A stretch of 64,000 bases of DNA from Planococcus citri (lineage: Eukaryota; Arthropoda; Insecta; Hemiptera; Pseudococcidae): contig NC_088681.1 of the NCBI RefSeq assembly GCF_950023065.1, positions 66,498,836 to 66,562,835 of the forward strand, in the 5' to 3' direction. A model generated the notes under the pieces. It was not told the DNA's origin and did no database searches. It saw only the letters and a program-made list of their open reading frames with translations. The position numbers and the translations under genes were made by a program. Shown here in pieces: positions 20,015 to 33,155 of the stretch (its first letter is position 1; every line of letters starts with the position of its first letter).

Positions 20015-22225
20015 CAGGATGTCCACAAGCCTGAAAAAACCTTGAAAAGTCAGGGAATTTTGAAATTTACAGCAATTTTTACTCAAAAGTGAGGGGATTT
20101 TGTGAAAGGTTACCTCAAACAGATTTTTCCATTTCTCATAATGAAAAAATTTACCTTTGCTTTGCTCAGGCAATTTTTTTACATGTCGCTTTTATCAAAA
20201 ATTGCCAGATTCTCAAAAAGTACCTATTGCTTTTTTCACTTTTGCTTAAATTTTTGAAATCTTGCATTTTGTCAACTTATGAGTTTATGAGCATTATTAA
20301 AAAATCTCGCTTTTTTGTAAATTTGCTATAAGATGTTTCGCTTTTTTCCCAAAAATGGCCAAGATGCCCTGCTTTTTACTGAAATTATTGTCGAAGTCTC
20401 GTTTTATGTCAAAAATAGCCAAAAGTCTCGCTTTTAGCTGGAATTGTCAGAAATTTAAAAGTCTCGTATTATTGCCAGAGATCGCGAAAATTCACAATTT
20501 TTCGCCAAAAATTGGGAGAAGGACTGTTTTGGCATAAATTGAGAAAATGTCATGCTTTTTGCTGAAATTGAACAAGTTTCTATCATGCAAGTTTTATTTT
20601 CACCAAAAATGATTCAATTCGTTCGCGAATAATTCACCAAAAATTAAGTAAATGAATCGATTCCTTCGCGAACGAGTCACTTATACAAATCAATTCGTTC
20701 GAGAATGATTCGCCAAAGTTGAGTAAATGAATCGATTCGTTCGCGAACGAGATACTTAAACGAATCAATTCGTTGGCGAATGATTCACCAAAAATGATTC
20801 AATTCGTTCGAGAATGATTCACCAAAAATTAAGTAATTGAATCGATTTGTTCGCGGACGAGTCACTTATGATTCGCCAAAGTTGAGTAAATGAATCGATT
20901 CATTCGCAATCGAGTCACGTATGATTCGCCAAAAATTATTCAATTCGTTCGCGAATTATTCACCAAAAATTAAGTAAATGAATCGATTCATTCGCGAACG
21001 AGTCACGTATAATTCGCCAAAAATTATTCAATTTGTTCGTTGATGATTCACCAAAAATGATTCAATTCGTTCGCGAATGAGCCACTTATGATTCGCCAAA
21101 AACTATTCAATTCGTTCGTGAATGATTCACCAAAGTTGAGTGAATGAATCGATTCGTTCGCGAACGAGTCACTTATACAATTCAATTCGTTCGCGAATCG
21201 CGAATAATTCACCAAAAATTAAGTTAATGAATCGATTCGTTCGCGAACGATTCACTTATACACATTAATTCGTTCGTGAATGATTGACCAAAAATGATTC
21301 AATTTGTTCGTTAATGATTCACCAAAAATGATTCAGTTCGTTCGCGAACGAGTCACTTATGATTCGGCAAAAACTATTCAATTCTTTCTTGAATGTTTCA
21401 CCAAAGTTGAGTAAATGAATCGATTCGTTCGCGAATGATTCATCATAAATGATTCAATTCGTTCGCGAATCGCGAATAATTTACCAAAAATGAAGTAAAT
21501 GAATCGATTCGTTCGCGAACGAGTCACTTATACACATCAATTCGTTCGCGGATGATTCACCAAACATGATTCAATTTGTTCGCGAGTGATTCACCTAGAA
21601 ATCAATCAATTTGTTCGATCGCCAATCGGTTGTGAATGATTCGATTCGATTCGATTCACTTGAATTATAGATCTGACAGTCATTAAAATTTTTCCAGCCG
21701 ATGATGCTGTTTTGATTTTTCTTCAATTACTTCGAATTTTGCATATTTTTTCTCGAGTTATTACCTAGATTAAATTCGAAAAATGTTGAATTAAAGAAAG
21801 TCTGTTTCTTTTTGAAGTCGTTATATTTTTCGAATTGTAAATTTTCCAACGCTTTTGCCCTCGCTTAGCTCGAGCCATTTGACATGCTCTTTCAAAACTT
21901 TAGAAAATAGAATTTCTCATGGAGTGGTACCAAAAAAGGTAGGAGGGGGTCCCACTAAAAAAACAAAAAAAAATTTCCCATCAAGTTCAAATGAGGACCA
22001 CTCTATTGAGAACACAGTCGTGCTGGGAAAAAAAGGGCACAATATTGTAGACCTATTGACGATATTTGACGCTCGTGATGTTCGAAAAAATTTGACACCC
22101 CCCCCCCTCCCTCACTAGATCGCATGTGTAATTCATTTTTAACGGGTCTGGAAAATTGGAGAAATTTGCCTGGAAAACCTTGAAAAGTCAGGGAAAATCA
22201 TTTCCGAACAAGCGTGGACACCCTG
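20015..22225. mobile_element. CAGGGTGTCC-ended element carrying a palindromic satellite
   Basis: The left end, CAGGATGTCCACAAGCCTG followed by 'ccttgaaaagtcaggga', is the inverted match of the right end ('ccttgaaaagtcagggaaaa' to 'GTGGACACCCTG'). Similar ends occur at 30063-30402 and 54232-54584. No 8-bp target duplication is evident, so the superfamily is open; the CAGGG ends are hAT-like. The interior holds the 1.07-kb array at 20590-21660 and two dispersed hairpin motifs (20153-20172, 21855-21877). Confidence 0.6.
20590..21660 (+). repeat. Palindromic minisatellite array, forward
   Basis: About 30 degenerate half-units built on the perfect 16-base palindrome TTCGTTCGCGAACGAA, alternating with GATTCACCAAAAATTAAGTA spacers. 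A typical full period is about 75-80 bases. The same satellite appears in reverse orientation at 36041-37930. Confidence 0.85.
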
Positions 22226-22388
22226 TTCAAAAATTCACCGAATACTCGTGTATCGAAAAATAAAGCCAAACATCTAAAAATTCTCTTTTGCTTGAAGGTC
22301 TTACTTTTTTGGCTAAATTTCAAAAAAAAAAACCGCTCAATTTTTTCATGCTTTCAAATTAAATTTTGAACGTTTTCATTTGAGCTGA

Positions 22389-23835
22389 CAAGGGAACCAC
22401 TTGAGGTGTCCGCCTCCGATTTGAACGGGACCGCGATTTTTGGAAAGAGCATGTTCTAAAACTCCCAAATCCAAATTTTCAGCTGCCCAAGTATTTTTCA
22501 ATTTTTATTGGCGAATTTTTGAAAATTTAAAATTGACTATTTTGGTGATCTATGCTTTTTTTTTGAAAAGTACGTACTTGATCAGTAAAAATGTTCAAAA
22601 TAAGTCCTAAAACTGATATTAACCCCCCAAATCCGAAATTCCCCATTTCTAGCCATTCTGGATCCTCCAGCGCTATTTTTCAATTTCTCCATGAATTTTG
22701 AATTTGCTCCAGAAGGCGTGAATATGAAATAGGGCAGCTAAAAATCGAGTTGTGTGTTATACTCGACCTGTTTAACGAATTTATCCACATTTGAGCCGAT
22801 TCTGGAGCGGACACCTCAAGAGTGGTTTTTTGACCAGCTTTTTTTCAAAATAAAAATATCCAAAACTCAAAAATTTCCCTTTTGCGAGAAAATTTTTGAA
22901 ATTTGCGCGAATCGCAGTATTTCGTCATGAACTAACCCTACGAGGGCGAATTTCGCCATTTCCAGCTATTCTGGACGCTCCAGCGCAATTTTTCAATTTC
23001 TCCAGAATTTTCAATTTGCTCCAGAAGGCGTGAATATGAAGTTGGGCAGCAAAAAATCGAGTTGTGTGTTATACTCGACTTGTTTAACGAATTTATCCAC
23101 TTTTGAGCCGATTCTGGAGCGGACACCTCAAGAGTGGTTTCTTGACCAGTTTTTTTTCATTAACAGGTAAGAAATCCAAAAAAATCAACATTTTACCGTT
23201 TGCGAGGAAATTTTCGAAATTGGCTCGAATCGCAGTAAATTGTCATGAACTAACCCCACGAGGGCGAATTTTGCCATTGCCAGCTGTTCTGGAGGCTCCA
23301 GCGCAATTTTTCAATTTCTCCAGAATTTTCAATTTGCTCCAGAAGGCGTGAATATGAAGTTGGGCAGCTAAAAATCGAGTTGTATGTTATACTCGACCTG
23401 TTTAACGAATTTATCCACATTTGAGCCGATTCTGGAGGGGACACCTCAAGAGTGGTTTTTTGACCAGCTTTTTTTCAAAATAATAATATCCAAAAACCAA
23501 AAATTCCTCGTTTGTGAGAAAATTTTTGAAATTTGCGCGAATCGCTGTATTTCGTCATTAATTAACCACACGAGAGCAAATTTCGCCATTTCCAGCCTTT
23601 TTTGGTCCTCGCTTTAATTATTGGATATTTTTACTTATTATGAAAAAAGCTGGTCAAGAAACAGAGATCAACAATTTCTCGTTCGCGAGAAAATTATCGA
23701 AAAATGCGCGAATCGCTGTATTTCGTCATTAATCAAGCCCACGAGGGTGAATTTCCCCATTTCCAGCCTTTCTGGAGCCCCTGGAGAAATTGAAAAATCG
23801 CGGTGGAGGCTCCATAATTGCTAGAAATGGCGATT
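22389..23835 (+). mobile_element. Half copy of the CAAGGGAAC (type 2) hairpin element
   Basis: Starts with CAAGGGAACCACTTGAGG and follows the left arm of 14805-16773 through three modules (around 22790, 23110, 23430), but the mirror arm is missing. The right end is ragged. Only one terminus, so no target duplication can be read. Confidence 0.75.
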
Positions 23836-26800
23836 GGTGATTCTCGAGAGCTGAATTCTCATCTTGTCTCGATTTCCCAACTACTGTAAACCTCCAACTT
23901 CCTCGTTCGTAATCCAAGATCTCGAATTCGAATCCAGTCGCGATTTAAATTCAACCAGCTCTGCGATATAATGTAAATTCAAGGCCAATAGCTCTATTTT
24001 AAATCCAATTTCGCAGACTTCTGCTGCATCGACGAACTCGACTGACTGACTGAAGCAATTCTAATTACTTGATGTACGTAATAATGTCATCAAAATCCGC
24101 TGCAATAATTATTATGTACCCAGACCCCCTGGGCAGGAATTCCGTTAACCTTGAAATTTGCATACTTTTTTCGAATTACCGTAATTTTAGAGAGTCGTAA
24201 AAACTGTATCAATCACTTTAAAACAGCTCAATATTCGTATCAGGTATCGTTTCGTAGAAATGCCATAACCTTAGATCACTCTTACCATTAGCTTCGTCGC
24301 TTATGCAGGCGCATTTTTCAAACAGCTTTGTCCACGCCGTTAAAACATCACTTTAGACAACACTAATGCCGATCTTGTTGGCCGAATCTACACAGATATA
24401 ATATTGTCAACGCGTTAATGTATATACGCATAATGTATTACACAATGGTGGTGTATTCATTCGATCCGCCTTTCTTGCCGGTTCCCCAATTAACATATAA
24501 ATACGAGATCGGCACCGAAACTCGTATGCCATTAAGATGGCATCGATTCAAAAATGGCGATGAGCGTATTAATTGCTGCATCTGCGGCGCGGCGCGGTGT
24601 TCAAAAAACGCGACGAATACATATCACTTGATATGTGGTACTTATAATATACCTTAGGTAGGTAATAAATATGCAGAAATCTCGCGGCTCTTGTTTGATG
24701 ATCTCGCGAAGGTGGTGGCAAAGATGCGCATAGTTCAAGTACCTAGACCTACCTAATGTGTATTCATTTTGATACAAAGTTGATCTCCGTCTAGATCAGC
24801 AATCGATGGCTATAAGAGATCGATAAAGTTGCATCTATCAAATTACTTACCAACGTATTCGAGAACAATATTTGCTAACCAAGATCTTATTAAAAACACA
24901 TTAGATATTGATATAGGCGTTGTGTGAGCTGACCATAGTGATCCAGAGATACCTCGACAAAAAATCTGCCCCAGGACGATCCAATCATTAAATCCATTCC
25001 GATAATCTGAGGACCAATGTATCGATTTTCAATCACACAAACGAGTTTTTCAGATCACTCGATTCGAGCTAGATTCCAAATCTTACTCATGTTCTCGATT
25101 AGATTAACCAATATTGAGAATAAAGGTGGAAATCATAATCATTAAGCATACATAATTAGTAAACGGTTATTTCTTCTCGAACTCGTGATAATTTACACGC
25201 CGAGAAGCTTCGCTTTCCTCCCTCAACGTCTGCAGTCAATTCTGCTCACAATCAGCTCGACATCGTACTCATTAATACAGCTCTCCAGCAGAGTGTCATT
25301 ATAATGTAAACTGTACCGAAGAATTAAAAAAATAAAAATCAGTATTGTTTATGTTACCGCAGCAATCATCGTTCAGTACAATGTATGAGGTACAAGTACC
25401 ACCAATCTCTCCCCACGTAGTAGGTACGAATTTATTACAACTCGATTGTATGTACAAAAAGTGTGTACGAGTAGGTACGTCTTTCAGTATAATACATAGC
25501 ACTCATATTATATAGGTAATCTGGTAATCTGATATTTTTTTTCACTCTTGGTAATCAGATTCTCATCGTTGGTCCTATATAGAGGTACTTATTGGTATGG
25601 ATTATGGATACATTATTCACGTTTTGTTTTTTTGGTCTATGGCTAACACACAACACATTGATTCATCGACATGTCACCTCTCAGCACACTCTGAGCACAG
25701 CGACGATTTAATGATTTCGCTCTTTTCACTTGACCATGCATTGTGTGGTATTGTACGAGATGTCGTAGTACCTTCACTTTACCTGCTTTTTACCTGTACA
25801 TAAACCACACCAGGGAACGCGTGTGTGAAGGTGTTAATATAAACGTACTATATTTACGAACAGGCTAATTTAGATTATTAATTTCGATATTGAAACTCGG
25901 TGCTAAGCGGTACCGCGTCTGAACCGGGCCCTCGCGCCACACACTTCCCAAGCAGACATTTTGTTTAATTAGGATGGCACATAGGTCTATCTCTGTCGCT
26001 CTGCTCTGGCTCGAATAATAAAATAAATTGACACGACACACCCACGCTAAATACGTGTAAGTAGATATACGTCTTTTTTTTCATCACTGATGTGTAGTTC
26101 TCAGTCATTAGTTCGAGTAAATGAAAATTTGAAGTGTCGAGTTGTATGCTGATGATCGTATTGTATGGTCTTAATTTTTTCGAGTTTTAGACAAATTTTT
26201 CACTTGATATGATTTTTTTGGGCATTCGAATTTTGGCTAAAATGAATCTTATGAGTAGATTTTCAATTTTTTATAAACTGGGTCATTTTAAGAGAATATA
26301 TTTTCAAATCAATTTAGTTCACAGAAGGTTTTAAGCTAATTAATTGTCAAATACCCGTCGTTGAAAATATAGGTAATCGTATTGGATTTAGAATTTTCAC
26401 GCTGGGCGGATGGAGGGGGGAATCGCACAAAGAGGTGGAAAATATTGAACTTCAAAACTCATATTTTCACCTCGTATTTCAAAAATGGGGGTAAAGTATC
26501 TTCTTCATAGAAAGATTCAAATCATGGATGTTTTTTGCTTGAGTTGACTTAATTTCAAATGAAAATAAAAGTTTGACAAAATATTATAGTATTAAAAGGA
26601 ATTCAATAATTTTTTCCAAGTTATTCCTAAAACTTGAAAGGAATTTGCTTATTTTTCAAGTTTGTATGAAAACGTGAAAAATTATCAATTTTATACTTGA
26701 TAATTGAAGAATTTTTTCCAAGTTCTCAAAAGTCAGTAGGTATCTCAAAATTCAGCGCCTTAAAATCCATCGTCTCGCGAGTCAGCGTCAAAAGGGTCTT

Positions 26801-28196
26801 GAAATTCAGCATCTTAAAATTTTGGTCTCACAAAATTTGGACAGATTCTGGCCGCAAAAATGGATGTAAGTCTCCTCTCTAATGAAAGTTTCAAATTATG
26901 GATGTTTTTTTCTCAAATTAACTCAATGTTCAGAATTCCAAATTTGAAAAAAGTTTGACAATTTTTGTAAGTTTGATAGATATAAATTTCAGTGATTCAT
27001 ATTCATTGATTTCATCTCCAATTTTTTAAAAATCTGACAAAATGTTGAACAATCAACAAGTCAACCCCCCCCCCACCCACCCTCCAGTTTTCAAAGTCAA
27101 CTTAACACCGATTATTCCTTTTTTTTTTTTTTCAAATCTGACATAATATCTAAAGCCAACAATACTTTTCCCCAAGTTTTCAAGTCGGCTGAATTTTAAA
27201 TCTAACCCCCCCCCCTCTTTACGGGTGTAATGATCTTGTAATTATAAAAACACCCTCCCCCCCCTCTCCCAAAAAAAGAAGAATTTTCTTTCAAATTTTT
27301 CAAGCCTGACATTATGCCAGAAAATTGACTAAAATTTTTTCCAAGATTTTTCTCAAAAGTCAGAGATTATCAAGGACCGGATGGATACGTATGCGGTGAA
27401 AAATCACAAAATACATATCTCGTAATATGCTTAAAACAGGAAAATAATAATTATGCAAAAATATGGGCCAAGGTATCGAATATGCAAAAAAAAAATGTGA
27501 GAACAATAACTATGACCATCAAGAAACGTTATTTTCAATGTGAATCTGAAAATGATATTTTTAATGAGGGAGGGGGAAGAGAGGGTTGCAACAAATTTGA
27601 ATTTTTCTACTGATTTGGTCGCGTTTTTGGAATCTTCCAAGTCAATTTTCCCTTCAAAGGCTAAAACCCAAATCAGGAAAATCGAGAAGTTGATTTTTAT
27701 TGTTGCAACAATTTTTCAGGTCAATATTGGTTTTCTGAAAATTCCAAAATGTTTCAAAATGTGAGCAAATTAGCGCCAGTAAAGCGAGGACAAACGTTTT
27801 TGAAAATTTATGACTCGAGAAATGTACTTCAAAGCATCTTTTGAGGAAATGAAATGAAAAAGTTGAATTTTTGGGAAAAACTTGAAGAAATTTTAGAAAA
27901 CAAAAAAAAATTAAAATGTGACCAAAAACGAGCGAAAAGAGCAAAATATGCTCAAATATCCGCCAAAAAATTCCAATTTATTTTTTTTGATTTGAGACAC
28001 GATTTCGTACAATGAATTTGGAAAAAAAGGTCAAAAATCTACAAGTATGTTTTCGAAGGTGCTTATTTGAAACCCACAAGAAGCTTCTAAATTTTGAAAA
28101 ATTGTCATAAATTTGTGTGACCTGAGGTTGGTTAGGTTTTTGAAGGCGTCACTTTCTCATTTTAAGATTCTTTGGGGGGATTCGTATCATGTTTTC
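23836..28196. other. Mostly unique DNA, no confirmed gene
   Basis: From 23.9 to 26.1 kb this is unique DNA without hairpin families. The open frames here (for example 24418-24657, 25299-25502, 25597-25803) lack splice support or recognisable motifs. From 26.2 to 28.2 kb it is low-complexity, with several C8-C9 tracts (about 27066, 27206, 27257). One dispersed hairpin motif in reverse lies at 27774-27796. Confidence 0.35.
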
Positions 28197-28640
28197 AAGG
28201 AAAACGCTTGAGGTGTCAGTGTCACCCTCCGATTTGAACATGACCGCCATTTCTGGAAAGAGCATGGTCTAAAACCCCCAAAACCAGATTTTCAGCTGCC
28301 CAACTTCATTTTTCGATTTTTGGTAAACGTTTGAAAATTCAAAATTGATTGTTTTTGGTGACTTTTGCTTTTTTTTTTTTAAAAAAAAGTACGTACCTCA
28401 GAAAAATGATCAAAATAAGTCCTAAAACTGATATTATTTTCCCAAATTCAAATTTCACCATTTCCAGCCATTCTGGCGTCTCTCTCGCGATTTTTCAATT
28501 TCTCCAGAATTTTTAATCTACTCCAGAAGGCGTGAATATGAAGTGGGGTAGCTAAAAATCGAGTTGTGTGTTATAATCGACCTTTTCAACAAGTTTATCC
28601 ACATTTGAGCTGATTTTGGGAGAGACACCCGTTGGTGCTT
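28197..28640 (+). mobile_element. Worn fragment of type 2 hairpin element
   Basis: Starts 'caaggaaaacgcttgaggtg' and continues through 'ggaaagagcatggtctaaaa', 'ttttcagctgcccaactt' and 'gaaggcgtgaatatgaagt', in the same order as 14805 onward, ending at 'ttgagctgattttggg'. One partial arm only. Confidence 0.7.
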
Positions 28641-28653
28641 TTGATTCTTATTA

Positions 28654-30052
28654 GGGTCATTCCACGTCAATTGGACCAAGATGTGGTAGGGTGGTTCGGC
28701 GATTTTTTTGAAATTTGTCCCGTGGAAAGACCTTCCGAAGGGATGACCAATGGCGCAAATCGCAGCCCTCTAGTCCATTTTTAAAGGCAGCCAGGAGGTG
28801 TCAAGGTTTTCAGTGAACCTAAAATATCATTCATTTCAGCAGTGGATTACTCGATAACCGCGATACCTACCAAAATGGAACTTTTTCCCATAGTTAGAGA
28901 TCTTGAAAGGCTTTTTGGTGATATCATAAAAATCAGTGTTGCCACTTTTTATCGTACAAAAAATTAGCTCAAAAAGTTTCGAAACGTAGTTTTCATATCG
29001 TTCCGACTCTCAAAAATTCTGAAAAAAATATATTATGGACAACTTTTTATACTGAACAACATATTGAAAAATTAAGATGGTAACATGTTGCAAAGTTGAT
29101 TAAAAAAATTTCAAGTTTGCGAAAAAATGTGATTTTTTGATTTAAAACATGAAAAAAAGTTTTGATAGGTGAAGTTGACCCATTTGACCCCTATTTTTAC
29201 GTATCTGTTGAAAAAGTTGAAAAAAAAACCTTTCACTCGATGAAATAAACTCCTCACAAAAAAATCAAAATTTGAAAAAATTCAATATTTTTCAATTTCA
29301 AACATCAAAACCAGTTTAAATTTATTCAGTTGTCTTATTTTGACATCTTTCTGACGTATTTCATGAAAAAGTTGATAAAAATTACGCTCACAACAAAAAA
29401 ATTAAAATTCGTTCATTTTTTGAATTTTTTCGAATTTTGATTTTCTTGTGATGAGTTAATTTTATTGAGTGGAAGGGGGTTTTCAACTTTTTCAACAGAT
29501 ATGAAATAATAAGGGTCAAATGGGTCAACTTCACCTATCAAAACTTTTTTTCATGTTTTAAATCAAGAAATCACATTTTTTCGCAAACTTAAAATTTTTT
29601 AAAATCAACTTTGCAACATGTTACCATCTCAATTTTTTAATATGTTGTTCAGCATAAAAAGTTGTCCATAATATATTTTTTTTAGAATTTTTGAGAGTCG
29701 GAACGATGTGAAAACTACGTTTTGAATCTTTTTGAGCCAATGTTTTGTACGAAAAAAAGTAACAACACTGATTTTTATGATATCACCAAAAAACCTTTCA
29801 AAATCTCTAACTATGGGAAAAAGTTCCATTTTGGTAGGTATCGCGGTTATCGAGTAATCCACTGCTGAAATGGATGATATTTTTGGTTCACTGAAAACTT
29901 TGACACCCCCCCTGGCTGCCTTTAGAAATGAGCTAGAGGGCTGCGATTTACGCCGTTGGTCATCCCTTCTGAAGGTCTTTCCACAGGAAAAATTTCAAAA
30001 AAATCGCCGAATCCTCCTTCTACATCTTGATCCAATTGACGTGGAATGACCC
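28654..30052 (+). mobile_element. Long-hairpin element, GGGTCATTCC family, copy 1
   Basis: Ends are GGGTCATTCCACGTCAATTG and its complement. ATTA flanks both sides (28650-28653, 30053-30056), a clean 4-bp target duplication. The two arms of about 0.7 kb mirror each other nearly throughout. An open frame running inward from each end (GDFFEI, VERPSEG, SAVDYSITAIPTK) is interrupted by one shared stop, and in the right arm also by a frameshift at a run of G/C. No transposase. Confidence 0.9.
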
Positions 30053-30062
30053 ATTACCAAAA

Positions 30063-30402
30063 CAGGGTGTCAACATTTCTAAAAATCCTAGAAAAGTGAG
30101 GTGATTTCAGAAATTTCGAGCAATTTTCCCTCTAAAGTCAAAGAATTTTTTGAAAGTGTTCATCTGTAATTTTTTAATACCCAAGTACATATTTATTTTG
30201 GAAAAATCTCAATTTCGTTTAGGTTCGGGCTTGGAACCGAACGTATTGAAAAACGTAATTTTTTTTTAATGCAAAGGCGTGGTGATTTTAAAAATACATA
30301 GTGTTTTCATTTTTGAAAAAAGGTCTGGAAAAACGGAAAAATTGGTCTAGAAAACCTGGAAACGTCAGGGAAAATCATTTCCAGAAATGAGTGGACACTC
30401 CG
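30063..30402. mobile_element. Short CAGGGTGTCC-ended MITE
   Basis: Ends CAGGGTGTCAACATTTCTA on the left and, on the right, 'gaaacgtcagggaaaatca' to 'GTGGACACTCCG'. It is the same family as 20015-22225 but lacks the satellite. It lies ten bases from the previous element. Confidence 0.6.
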
Positions 30403-33151
30403 CAAAAGCGCAAACGATTGGAAAAAATACATCGTTTGCGCTTTTCCGTAACATTTTGTCAGTATGGCAGGGGTTCCCAAAGCACCTGATTATTTTATTC
30501 TTCATAAGTCATAAGGTTCCTTTGACAATGTACCTATTATTCATTAAGTAACCAACTCATATGTATGAAATTTTCAGGGTTACTCACTCGTATTTTGAAG
30601 GAGACTACTCTGCAATTTTTCAAATTCAATTTTTTATGTACGGAGTAAATTCATTCATTCCTCGACCAAAAAACATATCAATATCACAACTTGAAGTCTT
30701 GAACATTGTAGCACAACTCTGTGTCGCAATTTAATGTAATATCGAATTCATCCAACACCTTTCACAGACCGCCCTTATGCTGTCTGCAGAGTTTCCTCTG
30801 ACAGCAACCAGTCAGAATTTACTAGACCATCATTCGACGCTCAAGCATACATTGTAAAAAAAGATCCACTGATAAGAACGACCCCATGGGTCTTCAACGG
30901 TTCACACCAAACAATTTTACGTCAATGAACACCGCAGTCGAATTTTTTTCAACTCTATAGGTACACGTTGCTGTTGAAAAAACAAGCAGTTTGCATCTGC
31001 ATACCAGCAGAATCCATCCGGTAGCTCGTCTTGCACCGATCTACATCCTATGATACCTATCGTCTCGCTTCTGCAGCACGTTATACATACGACTTGTACA
31101 TGTAATACGTCGCGTTGTCGACTGTCGTACAATTTCGCCACGAGTAAATCACCTTAACAGCTAACAAGTTGCATTTCATGCCATTGCACTTTATATATTT
31201 GGTTCGATTCGAGCTGCAAGAATAATAGACGCTATGATCTTGGTCGTAGTCGTAGCGCAAACAATACTATACGGTTGGAAAAAAATGATCGAGGCCGAGG
31301 GCGAGCTTGCAACTCATATTATTTAAATCATATCGCTACTTGTAGCGCGAACTCGGGTGACGACGGCCAAATCGGCGCAAAAATCGACGATAATAAAACA
31401 ATATAATGCACCGATGGCGATAAAGATTGACACAAAATACAATAAAAAGCACGCACAAGAATGCTTGTTGTTGTCTTGTAAGTCGTGATCTACGATTTAT
31501 GCGCGCAATGTATACCATTCGATCGAGCCCGTCTCTGTGTATCTTTCTATCCTTCTCTCAATATGGATCTAGTCTTCGTTGCACTTATGGGTACCTACGT
31601 AGAATTGCGCATAGCACATGGATGGTGCAGGATGCTGCTGCATGCAGTTACTTCCACCCTCACACCCGCTGGCCGCTTCTCTTGCTGAATCTTTCCATCT
31701 TGTCGCGCACGTAAGACTATTGTACATAACGTACTAGGTACAATTTAACAACAAATCGAATCCACAGCGCGTGCTTTTCTGCCTTTTGTAGTATGCATAC
31801 GATACGTTAATGTATACATAGCGTAGGTCTACACAGCATATAGAGCTTCTTATACTATTCTTATGCAACAATAACAAGCCACATCTACGAGGTATTGGTA
31901 CAATGGACGTACAACGTTCGCGGTACATACCAGTAGCTCTGATTATTAAATAGCACGATGGAAAGAGTAAAAAAATAAAGCATGCCGACGACAAATGGAC
32001 AATAAAATTAGAGTCCCGTATACTGTAATTAGAAGACCACCCGATATATCGATTCGTGCGCTCTGTTCTCGCTTCTCTCGCGCTACCATCTCTTCAATAT
32101 ACCTATGTTTAGCTCAATAGATAGGTACATTGTACTTTCAAAGTCCTTCTCGACCACGCGTTTTGTGTTTCTCCTTATTCATCGACGACGACAGCATCAT
32201 AAATATTACAAATTGAACCCGCCACCATCCCATAGCTACTTATACCTACGTTCAAACTCGACTTAGGTATAATAGTCGGTTTTCACGAGCTACCGTATTT
32301 TTTAAAATCATTGCGCAGCATCCGACCCGACCAAAAAAATGATAGAAAATAATACCGCAGTGAAAATCTAAATTATCTTAATAACCTTAAATTTAACGTC
32401 GATAGTACACCTAAGTTCATAAATCATAAGGTGCGCTCGCGTTCGCGCACATAAATAAGATTAACGCGTCTAGTTTGAAAAGTATGGGTTATACAAAGAT
32501 ATACGGAAATAATTAGAGATCATTTTTTTCTCTTTTCGGTAACAGGTTCGAGATGATCGATAGAGCAAGCCATCAGCGAACCGACCAACGAACGAAAAAA
32601 AATATGAGTTCGAATTGTAATCGTATCGAGATTTTTTTTTTCAACTCTATTTGAAACGATTTAGTGTTTTAATTGAGTAATTATACGCGTAAAGAAAGCA
32701 GCTTTGAAGTTCATATCGATTAACGGATGTGCCTACTATGAGTAATAGAGGCGGAATTTCTTGCAGAAGTTTTGATCAAAGACTTTTTTCGAAAATTGTT
32801 CATTTCTGGTAAACATTTTTCTGGATATTCTCTTTTTAAGAACCCCCTTTTCTAAGCAACGTGCCGAACGTGCATCGAGAAACACAGAAATGTCACGACC
32901 ATCCATGAGTATTTCTTACCTGTCTGTCTCCTCCTCCCCCCCCCCCCCCACCACACCATTCGAACAATAGATTTTTGAGGTACAAAGAAATCATGCGATT
33001 TCTCTGGTGGGATGTCAAAAAAATCAAAATTTGAATGAATTGCGGATGGTACATGCAATTTGAAGAAATTCTGAAATTCTGGAAAATTCAAAAACTGCGC
33101 CGCAAGTTTCAGAAATCTCTCTGCAAACGGTAATTGTTTTCAACGTTTGGC
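30403..33151. other. TE-poor unique DNA, no confirmed gene
   Basis: Relatively CG-containing unique sequence. A minus-strand frame at 30917-31141 (about 74 codons, Cys-containing) and plus-strand frames at 31427-31714 look open by chance: no flanking splice sites in phase were found. A C12 tract lies at about 32938-32949. Confidence 0.3.
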
Positions 33152-33155
33152 CTCA

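Noticed and set aside
20590..21660. CRISPR-like appearance of short palindromic repeats with spacers
   Set aside because: Units are degenerate, the spacers are themselves repeated, and the context is eukaryotic, with no cas genes.
24418..24657. Plus-strand frame of 79 codons with several Cys
   Set aside because: Considered as an exon because of CCICGAARC, but no splice sites in phase and no known zinc-binding spacing.
30917..31141. Minus-strand frame of 74 codons with Cys and Trp
   Set aside because: No acceptor or donor in phase and no recognised motif. Possible but unsupported.
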